Below are positions 39,301 through 46,553 of a DNA stretch of 64,000 nt, in pieces. Source of the stretch: Scatophagus argus (Eukaryota > Chordata > Actinopteri > Scatophagidae). The stretch is taken from the NCBI RefSeq assembly GCF_020382885.2, contig NC_058503.1, positions 2,221,110 to 2,285,109 of the forward strand, given 5' to 3'. Within the stretch, counting starts at the first letter, position 1. Each line of letters begins with the position of its first letter. The position numbers and the translations under genes were made by a program. Under the pieces are notes generated by a model. That model had not been told where the DNA came from, searched no databases, and worked only from the letters and a program-made list of their open reading frames with translations.

Positions 39301-42253
39301 TAAACATAGTTCTTGGCAAAACAAAGCTATCTCCATATTGACATGAATGATTCCACTGAATAATTTCTAGTGACAAATATGTTGTTCTCACTTAGAGACT
39401 ATTTTCACAGAGGACTGACAGGAAGTTTCGTTACATGGTGCAACAACAACCACCTGATGCTCAGTATCTGCAAAGATCTTATGGTAGACTGCAATGCTTC
39501 AAATATGGAAGTTGCTGCAAAGAAGCTAGGAATTCTAATTGTGAAATATGGTCACAATCTCCCATTCTGTTCCTGGTTTTGAATAACGTACAGAAAGCAT
39601 TATGATATCACGGTGAAGTTGACCTTTGAACTTTTGGATATAAAATGTCTAAGTTTTATTGTTTTATCCTATTAGACATTTGTGTCACATTTTGCTCCGT
39701 TAAGCATATGAATGCCTGAATTATGGCTAAAAGTGTGTTTTGTGAGGTCAAAATGACCTTTGACCACCATAATCTAAATCAGTTCAGCTTTGCTTCCAAG
39801 GCATTAAAACACAGTTAGCAGTTAGGTTAGCGGCAGAGAATCAAAGAGCAGTTCATGAAATTTAATTTACAAACAAAAGGAAAGTTCTGTTTCTGACTCC
39901 TCTAAAATAGCTAAAGCGCAGTACTTGTCTTGTAATATCAACTGTATGAAATGTCAATGTGAGGCACATGCTACCACAGTGAGGGGAAGAGTGCTGTTCA
40001 GAGGGCATGGGAGTCATGTGGCATACTGGTTCCTGGCACTGGTCCAGTCAGGGAATTTCTATCACATGACCTCACAAGACTATGGTGATTACCTTGACCT
40101 CTGCAAACTGCAGCACCATGTTACGACACAATTTACCTTAATCAAAAAAAATGTGTGATTTGGACATACTGAGGTTCTGATGAATTGTTCAGCCCTAGTT
40201 TTAACACAGTTATATTTGCTGTGTCAAAGAAAGATCTGACCTTTGCAAACTTTTACAAATCAGTGGGCTGTGTCATAGCAAGACTTACAAAAAGAGCACT
40301 ACACGTAACATAATTCACTTTAAGTGACATTCACGATCACTTGTCACTTGCTAACTTTCAAGCAAGGTGAAAAGGTCTCTTTTAGGATTTTTTTGTATGT
40401 GGAGTTTATGATACTGTATTACCTCATCTGTTCTCAGTTCACTGTTACCTAATTGTTAAAACAAAGCACTACAGACCGCTTTAATTCTCAAACCTCAGGG
40501 CAGGTTGGTGTAAAACTTGTAAGAACTAGCACAAAACTTTAACTTATGACTTTAAGAAATCTTTGCAAAAAGTAGGAGTCTGCAGCTTTGTATGAAAAAA
40601 CATAAGTAACTTCACAAACTTTCCATGTAATTCTTGCACTGCCTTGACTCAAACATGTTGCAGTTAGGGCCCAAAGCACTGAATTAGCTAACAGTGAGCC
40701 TCTAAAGCCTAAGTGTGATTAAAGGAGATGTTTACTTGTCTAGAGCTGACACGATTAGTTAATTCATCAATAAGTCATATAAGTCAAATAAGATAACCAA
40801 TTAAATGTTTCATTCATTTTTCAAGCAAAATGTCAAACATTTGCTGGGTCCAGCTTCTTAAACATCAGAATTTGCTGCTTTTATTTGTTATTTATGATAG
40901 TAAATGAAGAGTCTTTGGATGTTGGACTGTTGGTTGGATAAAGGTGGCAAGTTGAAGATATAACTTTGACCTCTGGGAAATTGTGATGAGCATTTTTTCA
41001 AAACATTTTTTGGGATAATTTTTAGACTAAATTAATCATAAAAAATACTCCAATTAACCAATAATGAAAATAATCATTAGCGGCAGCCCTAGTCTTAAAA
41101 CAATTCAGTTAATTACTGGTGGATGTAGTCATTCCTGCAATCCACACTGACTGAAAAAACATCCCTTCCTATAACACTTTCAATGCAAGCGATGAGGGAC
41201 AAATACAGTCCTTGTTCTGTGGAAAAATAGTTCAGATGAAGCTAATACAGAGATGGTTCTAAGGAAAAATCCACATAAAGAGCAATTTTATTCATCCTCA
41301 TTTGCACAGAATTTGTTATAGGAAGGGATCTCTTCCTCTTAATTCTTTGTATACAGTGAAGGCAAAATTATGTAGATCTTAAAAATCCCCAAATTTCACT
41401 AATTTCTGAGAGAATTTATTTACAAGCACAGGTCTTGCAGAGGTTTTCAAACAAGGATTTTTGATTTTTTAGTATCAAAGTACAGAGGTGATAGGTGTCT
41501 CTACATCCATGGATCCTTTCAAAAAGGAACTGCTAGCAGCTAATTCAGCATTCTTCTAATGGTTCTAGTTTGCCAAAATGTGAGCAAATAATAAAAAGTA
41601 GCAAGTTGTTGTCCACTGTAATTGTCTTGATTCTGCCTGACTGAGGCGACAACAGTGTCACATTTTGAAGACCCCTCTACACATCACCTTCACACACAGA
41701 GAACAGGGCAGCCGTGGCCTAGAGGTTGGAGAAGCGGCTTGTGATCGGAGGGTTGCTGGTTCGATTCCCCCACCGGACAGGCAGGAAAAAGGGCACAGCT
41801 GGCTAATGTGCCCTTGAGCAAGGCACTTAACCAACCAATATATATGCTCTCTGTGTGTTTCACTGCATGTTGCATGTTGCATGTGTGTGTGTTTCAATCA
41901 GTGATGGATTAAAAGCAGAGAAGTAATTTCTCAGCTTGGGATTAATAAAGTAACTTAAAATAAAAAAAAGGAGACTATGACTATGACTATGAGACTTCAG
42001 CAAAACAAAACATTGGTACGTAATATTTGACAATATAACTTCATCTACATGCATGTGTGGGTCTCTGACCTTTGTTGTTGAAACGGAACAGGTTGACAAA
42101 TGAGCTGTATGCAGAGCGGAGTGGGGGCTCGTCCTGCTCTGGCGTCAGTGGTTTGAAATGTGTCAGGTGGGAGGGGCTGGAGGGTGAGACGACAGGCGGC
42201 TCAGCGCTCCAGTCTGTTGAGGATGAAGACGAGGACTTGTCATCTGCAGCCAT
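12725..42253 (-). CDS. pikfyve: 1-phosphatidylinositol 3-phosphate 5-kinase (PIKfyve), complete coding region
   Basis: Forty-one coding exons read on the minus strand join with consistent phases into 6252 nt, 2083 aa plus stop. This is close to human PIKFYVE (2098 aa). PIKfyve phosphorylates PtdIns3P to PtdIns(3,5)P2 on endosomes and lysosomes, in complex with the VAC14 scaffold and FIG4. Domain order is as in the family: FYVE finger (about aa 155-211), DEP (about 364-416), CCT/TCP1-like region (about 600-880), conserved cysteine-rich middle, and C-terminal PIPK kinase (about 1780-2083). The start used is ATG at 42253-42251 (MAADDKSSS), matching the mammalian N-terminus. A possible upstream in-frame start is listed separately. 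The stop is at 12727-12725 after ...DHWTGLGINC. Exons are given in the segment entries below. The gene is convergent with ankrd44 and divergent from shugoshin. Introns carry many transposon remnants; none interrupts an exon. Confidence 0.96.
15890..26448 (-). CDS. pikfyve: pikfyve exons 20-34: conserved cysteine-rich middle and linker
   Basis: Exons 26044-26448, 24744-24844, 24582-24653, 23974-24145, 23178-23356, 22796-22909, 20835-20943, 20595-20749, 19776-19869, 18983-19040, 18758-18889, 17850-17970, 16592-16687, 16415-16495 and 15890-15984. The strongest block is ERYCF-RPSYQCPSMFCETP through HGSGCVQIVLKELDSPVPGY and WCRICKQ, the conserved Cys-rich region of Fab1-type kinases. Later exons show helical sequence (SKTREEKMEDLFAQKD, RLQDLFQQEKGRKR) and GHLLGSTDSQVKEKSTMKAI near the kinase. 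Exon 34 uses donor CTCA|gtacgt. The alternative donor 4 bp downstream would bring in a stop and break the frame, so phase fixes the choice. A vertebrate segment between exons 34 and 35 seems shorter than in human. Confidence 0.88.
17085..17455 (+). mobile_element. L1-type LINE ORF2 C-terminal fragment in a pikfyve intron
   Basis: On the plus strand (antisense to pikfyve) a frame from about 17164 contains SLRWREFNWKNLIRYFITPR, then IKSKQTGIQQPCWRLC and DHTHTFSG. This follows the pattern WREFxWKNLIRFFITPxIKSKQ...CWRxCG...HxHxFWxC seen near the C-terminus of fish L1-like reverse transcriptases. Degraded but still open over about 97 codons. No 5' part is visible. Confidence 0.6.
18225..18505. repeat. 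AT-rich interspersed repeat, inverted copy of 9690-9990
   Basis: Reverse-complement relative of the repeat near 9.8 kb, within the pikfyve intron between coding exons at 17850-17970 and 18758-18889. It includes a block around 'gaggatccataagacacttg' and the stretch 'catcagaaagcattatgtat'. Confidence 0.55.
19160..19305. mobile_element. hAT-like MITE fragment
   Basis: Contains the half-element pattern ending 'tttctgctgattgactgatcagctct', with 'gattatttgattatcaaaat' upstream, as in the complete copies at 37165-37492 and 40741-41092. Only one end is present. Confidence 0.5.
21027..21440. mobile_element. Teleost interspersed DNA repeat in a pikfyve intron
   Basis: The ends resemble each other in inverted orientation ('ggctgtgtaaaatgtatatt' near 21070 versus 'ttatttatgttctacacttt' near 21405). 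The body includes 'gtgttgctggcatcggattc' followed by 'aaaataagcatatatttaca'. This matches a very common fish repeat, non-coding with TIRs, as I remember it. A left-end fragment of the same family is at about 47510-47620. Class assignment is from memory only. Confidence 0.55.
21712..22396 (+). mobile_element. L2-like LINE, 3' end with an open C-terminal frame
   Basis: A frame without stops runs from about 21716 to the TAG at about 21948. It contains SAGLLAVPRIHKSRMLGRAF, then APLLWNQLPIWVRQADTTST and FKTRLKTILFSKVYS before the stop. This follows the WNxLPxxIRxAxxxxSFKxxLKTxLF pattern that ends L2/Maui-type reverse transcriptase proteins. A 3' UTR of about 440 bp follows, with a CT-rich stretch, a tail block shared with 11925-12112, and a poly-A run at about 22387-22400. 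It is a 5'-truncated insertion in the plus orientation, antisense to pikfyve, and young enough to keep this frame open. Confidence 0.7.
24214..24312. mobile_element. hAT-like MITE fragment
   Basis: Starts 'agagctgcaactagctaata' and continues through 'tgattagttttttggtctat' and 'aaaatgtcag'. This is the characteristic left half of the repeat present in full at 37165-37492. Confidence 0.6.
25137..25173. other. Perfect 15-bp hairpin in a pikfyve intron
   Basis: The arms cagtatgtgccttcc (25137-25151) and ggaaggcacatactg (25159-25173) are exact reverse complements around a 7-base spacer. Too short for a canonical pre-miRNA. It could be a relic of a palindromic repeat. Confidence 0.7.
25487..26025. 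mobile_element. Non-autonomous DNA transposon (teleost repeat) next to pikfyve exon 20
   Basis: The left end 'agagacagtacaccccaata' and the right end (reverse complement 'aggaacagttcactgcaaaa') are related imperfect inverted repeats. The interior has phrases known to me from a common teleost repeat ('tgctgagttttggagatatc', then 'ataatccacagaccttgatg'). Poly-A and poly-G tracts lie just inside the right end at about 25962-25994. The right boundary is only about 20 bp from the exon beginning at 26044, close to its donor. Confidence 0.55.
26805..30133 (-). CDS. pikfyve: pikfyve exons 13-19: CCT/TCP1-like chaperonin region
   Basis: Exons 30004-30133, 28949-29129, 28749-28823, 28452-28559, 28199-28339, 27774-27900 and 26805-27652 (about aa 579-1115). 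Recognisable GroEL/TCP1-type segments include DDDMDIRQLVHIKKIPGG, VVNGFVCTKSIAHKKM, IVDVRPNLVLVEKTVSRIA and TLMFFEGCPLHLGCSIKLRG. In the Fab1/PIKfyve family this region binds the VAC14/FIG4 scaffold. Exon 19 (848 nt) continues into a long acidic Ser/Pro/Glu-rich insert that is the least conserved part, then resumes with FRDPLQDDTGMFVAEQV. Its low-complexity central section gives spurious long frames on the other strand. Confidence 0.94.
27935..28080 (+). mobile_element. Retroelement 3'-tail fragment
   Basis: The phrases 'ttgccaagtgcttgctcaag', 'gttgggttctctgtaataca', 'ggtctagacctgctctaatt' and 'gcaaagtgtcatgagaatgg' resemble the 3' tail of a widespread teleost LINE/SINE. It is a fragment, without coding part or clear ends. 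Confidence 0.45.
30234..32657 (-). CDS. pikfyve: pikfyve exons 8-12: DEP domain and following linker
   Basis: Exons 32500-32657, 31470-31581, 31105-31252, 30771-30935 and 30234-30296. Exon 8 holds the DEP core (LWKKICHNSTGMEFQDHRYW, then NCIVGKELVNWLL), about aa 364-416; exon 9 completes it with AIAIGQALVDGRWLDCV. Exons 10-12 encode an acidic, Ser-rich linker (for example KFDDSDTEQLVDETEYTLP) before the chaperonin-like region. DEP domains usually mediate membrane or protein contacts; the partner here is not evident from sequence. Confidence 0.93.
32083..32430. mobile_element. MITE with inverted ends abutting pikfyve exon 8
   Basis: The left end 'ttaaaggcccaatctgtgtg' followed by 'atttagg' is mirrored by the right end 'cactaaatccttcacactga' followed by 'acctata'. 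Together these form imperfect TIRs of about 27 bp. The interior contains 'agccatgtttctacagacac' and 'aaacactggctccaa', typical of a common teleost repeat. It ends about 70 bp from the exon at 32500-32657. Confidence 0.5.
33368..35662 (-). CDS. pikfyve: pikfyve exons 5-7: linker between FYVE and DEP
   Basis: Exons 35455-35662, 33632-33721 and 33368-33524. Exon 5 begins GDLRACTYCRKLALNYAHS, directly continuing the FYVE region, and includes SEPRTPVGGRKASRNIFLEE. Exons 6 and 7 are Ser/Thr-rich (for example DVGKSPARKR and SASVTNLSLDRSGSSMVPSY), resembling the phosphoregulated linker of mammalian PIKfyve. The RKASRN sequence is a basophilic-kinase-type site; that it is used is inference. Confidence 0.9.
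33840..34140 (+). mobile_element. Retroelement 3'-tail fragment ending in a short tandem tail
   Basis: The segment ends 'aagtgtcatgagacaacttc', 'gttgtgacttgacgatatat', 'aaataaattgaattgaattg'. This is the tail structure (stem, then a short GAATT-type repeat) of fish LINE/SINE insertions. No open frame precedes it. Confidence 0.45.
35832..36003 (-). CDS. pikfyve: pikfyve exon 4: FYVE zinc finger
   Basis: This single exon encodes almost the whole FYVE domain, about aa 155-211. The diagnostic features are visible: the WMPD (WxxD) motif, four CxxC-type zinc-ligand pairs (CKEC, the CYDC pair, CRLCG, CSRCC) and the basic RRRHHCR PtdIns3P-binding patch. In this family the domain recruits the kinase to PtdIns3P-bearing endosomes. 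Confidence 0.96.
36237..42253 (-). CDS. pikfyve: pikfyve exons 1-3: N-terminal region
   Basis: Coding exons 42070-42253, 38523-38690 and 36237-36346. Exon 1 encodes a Ser-rich start and the conserved block SPSSPSHLTHFKPLTPEQDE, then AYSSFVNLFRFNNK, the family N-terminal signature. Exon 2 is Ser/Pro-rich and poorly conserved. Exon 3 carries the helical stretch RTAVQLRTALKRLKEIMEGK that leads into the FYVE domain. The intron after exon 1 is about 3.4 kb and is packed with repeats, including hAT-like MITEs and a SINE. Confidence 0.93.
37165..37492. mobile_element. hAT-like palindromic MITE, apparently complete
   Basis: It begins 'agtgctgcaaccaactacta' and ends 'gattaataattgcagctc', giving inverted ends built from gctgcaac / gttgcagc. 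The interior has 'ttagagcccaaagcaacatc' and 'ttttgtccaaaacccaaaga'. These are hallmarks of a non-coding repeat abundant in teleosts that I associate with hAT elements. It lies in the intron between pikfyve exons 2 and 3. Confidence 0.6.
39380..39530 (+). mobile_element. Possible LINE reverse-transcriptase remnant
   Basis: A short open stretch reads GSFVTWCNNNHLMLSICKDL then MVDCNASNMEVAAKKLGI. It resembles the F(V)xWCxxNxLxLNxxKTKE(L)xxDF segment near the C-terminus of fish LINE reverse transcriptases. Only about 50 residues are recognisable and the KTK motif is degraded, so the call is tentative. Confidence 0.35.
40741..41092. mobile_element. hAT-like palindromic MITE, second complete copy
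   Basis: It runs from 'tagagctgacacgattagtt' to 'aatcattagcggcagcccta', with the same internal layout as 37165-37492 ('agcaaaatgtcaaacatttg' and 'tgggaaattgtgatgagcat'). It lies in pikfyve intron 1. Confidence 0.6.
41706..41976 (+). mobile_element. tRNA-derived SINE
   Basis: The tRNA-like head shows an A-box-like 'gtggcctagaggttggagaa' and a B-box 'ggttcgattcc' spaced as in polymerase III promoters. A body with 'tgcccttgagcaaggcactt' follows, then a 3' region ending 'gggattaataaagtaactta' and an A-rich tail. It is inserted in pikfyve intron 1, in antisense orientation. The head and tail are well preserved. Confidence 0.7.
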
Positions 42254-42429
42254 GTCACTGCTGGTCCTGCTACAGAGGAACAAAAAATATAAGAATCATC
42301 AACAACTCAGTTTTTTCTGGCATGTGATGTTTTTGCATTATATTTGTTATGATGCCATATCACATATAAATTGTCAGTTTGATAATATTTTACAATACAG
42401 TTTGAACTATTTTTTTCTAAGCAGCTTGA

Positions 42430-42620
42430 GATAAGATAAGATGAACTTTATTGATCCCACAGCAGGGACATTCACTTGTCATGGCAGTTCACAATAACAG
42501 AATAGAGTGCAAATGGCAAAAGTGTGCTAAACAGTTTATAAAAAGAGTTATAAATTAACAGTTTTAAAGTCAACACTCTACAATATACTGCTATACAGGC
42601 TATATACATATCAGCATCGT
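42430..42620 (-). mobile_element. LINE 3'-tail fragment
   Basis: The minus-strand reading gives '...ggatcaataaagttcatctt' followed by a short ATCTT repeat, the tail seen on fish Rex-type LINEs. A similar tail is at 45790-45815. It lies between the putative pikfyve 5' exon and coding exon 1. Confidence 0.45.
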
Positions 42621-43322
42621 GGTGGAAGGTGATGATGTATTGCAAGTTAAGTTAACCAAACTCAATTTGTCCCTATATGCCATCTTCGCTGTAGTTCAAC
42701 TTCTTCAAGTGGGAAGTAATTGGTAGCTTGCAAAACAATGCTTTCAAAGTAGCCTCCCTGACACTGACAACACTGTAGACATGTAGACATTACATTACAC
42801 CTGAATCAGTAAAAAGCACGAGTATTTTTATAGACATCTTATAAATTAAACTATAACCAGTAAACTGTGATAACATTTTAATAAAGTATCACAACTTATA
42901 ATAAGGAAGTCAACATTTCAGTACAACCTGTTGAATGATCTTGTATGTTTCAAAAAATAACTTTCAAAAGGATCAAAGCATAGTTTTTCGAGATATCTGT
43001 CCGTCTTATTCTGGTTTTTATTTGTAGAAAGCGCAATTTCTGTGATTCTCAAATGTCTGTTTTCTCGCTATAGGAAATAGATTTTATTTGCCAGCAGAAA
43101 AAACAGTTATCACTTTTTTTTTTAAATCACACACCACTGATACAATCTAAATCGGAATTACACCGGAACTGTCAAGTGGATCGTCCGACGATGAGCGGGT
43201 GTTGGTTAGTTTTAGTCGGCTGATAATCCTCTTGACATTGCTCAAATCTACAGTTATGGCTCATCTACCAACACCGTACAGTACATAACAGAAAAACCTC
43301 TTCAAGTCTCCTCAAGACTTAC

Positions 43323-43366
43323 CCTTTGAAGAAAGCTACAGACTTTGAGTTCGCAATGCATGCCAT
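43323..43366 (-). CDS. pikfyve: Putative pikfyve 5' exon with in-frame upstream start
   Basis: On the minus strand the donor CAAAGG|gtaagt at 43323 is a near-perfect splice site. Splicing to the acceptor at 42270-42271 continues the frame. From ATG at 43366-43364 (context TTTAAGATGG, A at -3 and G at +4) fourteen codons plus GG join CAGGACCAGC... and run into the canonical MAADDKSSS start, adding 20 residues. An in-frame TGA lies 6-8 nt upstream, so this would be the first codon of that frame. AAGATGGC also resembles a YY1 promoter element, so the ATG could instead sit at the transcription start. The exon's 5' edge cannot be set from sequence. Confidence 0.45.
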
Positions 43367-44115
43367 CTTAAATCATGTGTGAAGAAAATAGCAGAAGTAA
43401 CGACATCACATTCTCACACCATCATGTGATCATAACAGGCCGTAGCATGACTCCGCGGTGTCCTGACCATTTGACGGCTAAAGACCAAGCCCTCCACCCC
43501 ACCGTGCACTATGTTATATTGCTAACACTAAGTTTACCATATGTTTACTCTCTCTTGAATGCGTTGATAAGGTGCAGACCGATTACGACCTATGTAACCA
43601 TTAACCCTGTTGATACTGCCAAACTTGGCTAGCAACGGGATTGTAAACTAGCTATTAACTCTGGGCAGTTCCAACAGCTAATTTAATTACACTTTGAATA
43701 AATGAAGTCATACGTCAGTGTATTTGCCATATGCGACAATTAACCACATTAATGCAGCTTTTAATACACAAACTTAAAGTATTCTACTGGCGACAACTAC
43801 TTGAAACACAAAATAACTGAACTAATAAAACGTTAGCTAGCTAACGTTAGCCAACTGCCTTAACGATATGTACAGTAGTAAATTACAGCTGTATTTAGCC
43901 AAGCTATCTAATGTTAGCCTCCTATGCTAACTACATGGACGGCGGCAACAATCTTCTTGGAACAGTTGACGCAGGAAAAACGGAAGGAATGCCATGACAG
44001 CAAAAATGTCAATTACCCGTTCAGTATATGAATTTGACATCAATGCAAGAAGCACCCAGACTTCGTAGACATCTGTAAATAAAACACTCAAAAAGCCGAC
44101 TCCGATGAACGATTC

Positions 44116-44302
44116 TTTCCCTAGGATGGCGAAGGAATTTCCCGCCCTACTCTGCCTCTGATTGGCTTGCCCTAACTTACACATTTTAACCAATCATCGC
44201 TCCTCATGCCTCAATCTAACCAACCCAAACAGCGAATGCAACCAGTACTAGCCAGTCAGAGGCAGAGTAGGGCAGACCATTCCTTCGCCATTCTAGGAAA
44301 AA
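44116..44302. repeat. Long imperfect inverted repeat with CCAAT-like boxes
   Basis: The left arm (about 44116-44166) contains 'ggatggcgaaggaatttccc' then 'gccctactctgcctctgatt'. The right arm (about 44249-44302) contains the complement 'agtcagaggcagagtagggc' then 'agaccattccttcgccattc'. About 45 bp per arm pair with roughly six mismatches around an 80 bp spacer. The spacer contains 'aaccaatca', and the arms contain 'gattggct', so several CCAAT-box-like motifs lie here. It could be a MITE that landed in the promoter interval or a promoter palindrome of pikfyve. Confidence 0.65.
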
Positions 44303-44639
44303 AATGGCCCCCCGTACATGAACAGCCCTGACGAATCGAAATCTACACCGAATATTGTCGTGACCAAGAGACATCACAGCCCGCACTCAGAAATATCGAT
44401 TAAACCTGTCACGATAAGGTGCAGTTTTCATCAAGAAACAGTACAGCGCTTCGCTACGGCCTGTGTAAAGCAATAAGCACATCATTATGTGGTATTCTTT
44501 GGGATTTATGTTTGACAATGATGGACGAAGAATGCATGTTTATGCACAGTCTGTATTTTAAGCTGTAAATATATAATAGATCATTTGGTGTTGTATAGTT
44601 TTTTTTTATTTTGTGTTACATGGCTACTGACACTATATG

Positions 44640-44990
44640 ACTGATTTAACTTTGAGTGGTGATCTGTGAGAACAAACTGTTCCTGTATCTGATTGTTTGT
44701 GGTAGTATTCTGTAGCATCTACCAGAGGGAAGAATTTGGAACAGATTGTGTCCAGGGTGTGTGACGTTGTATGCCCATTCCCTGACTCTGGATAGATGTG
44801 CAAAGAAGAAACTGGATGATGGTGGTCTATAACTGGATCAATAGCTACTCAGGCAGGTTGAACTTCCTGAGCTTGGGTATGAAGCACATTTTCTGCTGGG
44901 CCTTTGTGATGATTGTGTAACGTTGGTCATCTCCAAGGTTTTGAAGGTGTTCATCTACAGATTGTTGTGACTGCACCATGGGCCAGCTGT
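44640..44990 (-). mobile_element. Degraded LINE reverse-transcriptase fragment
   Basis: On the minus strand, phrases such as 'IIxKAQQKMCF', then 'LRKFNLPE', 'LLIQL' and a later 'LC' region follow the C-terminal pattern of fish Rex1/Babar-like reverse transcriptases (xxKAQQRMxFLRxLRKFxL). Several stops interrupt the frame, so the copy is old and non-functional. Confidence 0.5.
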
Positions 44991-45320
44991 TCAGCCTGCA
45001 ATCTATATGTAATGGTATGTAATGGATGGTGGAGAGTGGACATTGTTCACTGTTGGATATTGTTCACAAAGACAGATTCAGAATCATTACACACAGGAAA
45101 CTCTGTGCAACCTGCTTTGCTTTGGCAATACTATGTTTAATGGTCATGCTGATGAAGTAAATTTGAATTTTTCAGTATTATATGCAATATAATAAAATAA
45201 AGTTAATATTTTGGAGGCAGGTGTGTATCTATTTTATTCTTTTATCTCTGTTATTCAGTAGCAGAGTCTGCCTGAAGAAAACAACTCAGGGGAAGAAAGA
45301 CTCAAAGTCTGTCATTTCTG

Positions 45321-45394
45321 ATTGGACGCCAGATTGATGGCCACGCCTCCGAGCGCTTGCGCGGAAGAGCGGCGCACTTTTGTTTATATTTAAA
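45321..45394 (+). promoter_or_regulatory. Shugoshin core promoter candidate (inverted CCAAT, E2F-like, CHR-like)
   Basis: In order: an inverted CCAAT box (attgg, 45321-45325), GC-rich E2F-like sequence around 'gcgcttgcgcggaagagcgg' (about 45352-45371) and a TTTAAA CHR-like element (45389-45394), followed by another attgg. CCAAT plus CHR is the usual layout of G2/M-expressed, DREAM-controlled genes, which fits a shugoshin. A candidate non-coding first exon ends at 45523 (AAAC|gtaagt). Confidence 0.45.
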
Positions 45395-45785
45395 TTGGAA
45401 TCAGCAGCGTTTTCCATGATTTATTAAGGTCGCGATGAGCCTTCTTTGATCAATTCACAATCGTTTTGTGGATATTATTTCTTGCTAGAGGCAAAGTTTA
45501 CCACTGGCTAAAGTTCAATAAACGTAAGTTTTATCCAAACGTCAGTGATAACGTGTTTGGTTAGAGCAGTTAGTATAGCGTATACATCATTCAAGTAGGT
45601 CAGTTCATGCTAACGTCGGCTAACTTAACTCTCGGACAAGATGAACAAATTTCTAAGATTTTGTCAGAAAAGTGAATCACCTGTGCTTGGTCTGTGTCAG
45701 GCATGCTGAGTTTGGAAACGGAAACAAGTTATCGGACAGCAGACTGTACGTTTTAATTTCATTGGCTAAATTTAACGTCGGTTGA

Positions 45786-46080
45786 CAAGATAATCCTTTA
45801 TTGATCCCCAGAGGGAAAATTCGTGTATTGCAGCATCTCAGGACAGAATACAGGAACAAGTAGCAAAAAAAAGAAACTAGGGCAGAAATCTAAGATAGAA
45901 AGAAAGATATATAATAAAAACAAAAAATATATAGACACAATTAAACGATAGTGTACAAAAAAGCAAAACAAGATACACACTGTATATGTACAAGAGCATG
46001 TATATGTATATGAGTACTATATATGTACATTTACTAGCAATTAGCAACTTTATTAGCAACTTTACAGTGCAATGTCGTGC
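45786..46080 (-). mobile_element. LINE 3'-tail fragment in shugoshin intron 1
   Basis: The minus-strand tail '...gggatcaataaaggattatc' (from 45811 downward) joins A/T-rich sequence with 'gcagcatctcaggacagaat' on the plus strand. It is similar in type to 42430-42620. Confidence 0.4.
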
Positions 46081-46553
46081 TGGGAAATCCTTGGATACGA
46101 TTGCTAATTAACATTAAGGTGTAATATGAGTCACAAATTTAGTGGGAATAGTGTTAATGTTGCTGATAATGTTATTTTTGTTGGTTTCTGTCCCAAACAA
46201 GCTTGTGCTTTAACATCTGGAGAATATAAAATTTGTAGGTCAGAGCATCTCACCATGATGCTTCATTTATAATGATATGTGGTTACATGTTTTATTTTAA
46301 TCCCAATAGTGCAGCTCCTGCGATTTGAATATTACACTTACCCATACTGCAATTTTGATAAAATTTCGATTAATTGTTCAGCCTTACTATGTCCAAATCG
46401 GACAGACACATCACCTATCAAAAGCACCCTTGGCCAACTTTGTTTTATGCTGGTCTGTGTACTGTATCACTAGTGTGATAAACTGACATGTTTGGTTTTC
46501 TTTCAGGTTGTTTAACTCCATGTGGTTATCTGGTCATGTTCCCTGTAAGGACA

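Larger units (their letters stand above)
43367..45420. other. Divergent intergenic interval between pikfyve and shugoshin
   Basis: It holds the promoters of pikfyve (minus) and shugoshin (plus), a long inverted repeat (44116-44302) and an old LINE fragment (44640-44990). No coding exon is supported, and no obvious CpG island is visible by eye. Confidence 0.6.

Noticed and set aside
45798-46059. Two hydrophobic minus-strand frames of 60 codons.
   Set aside because: Low-complexity A/T-rich sequence inside a LINE-tail repeat.
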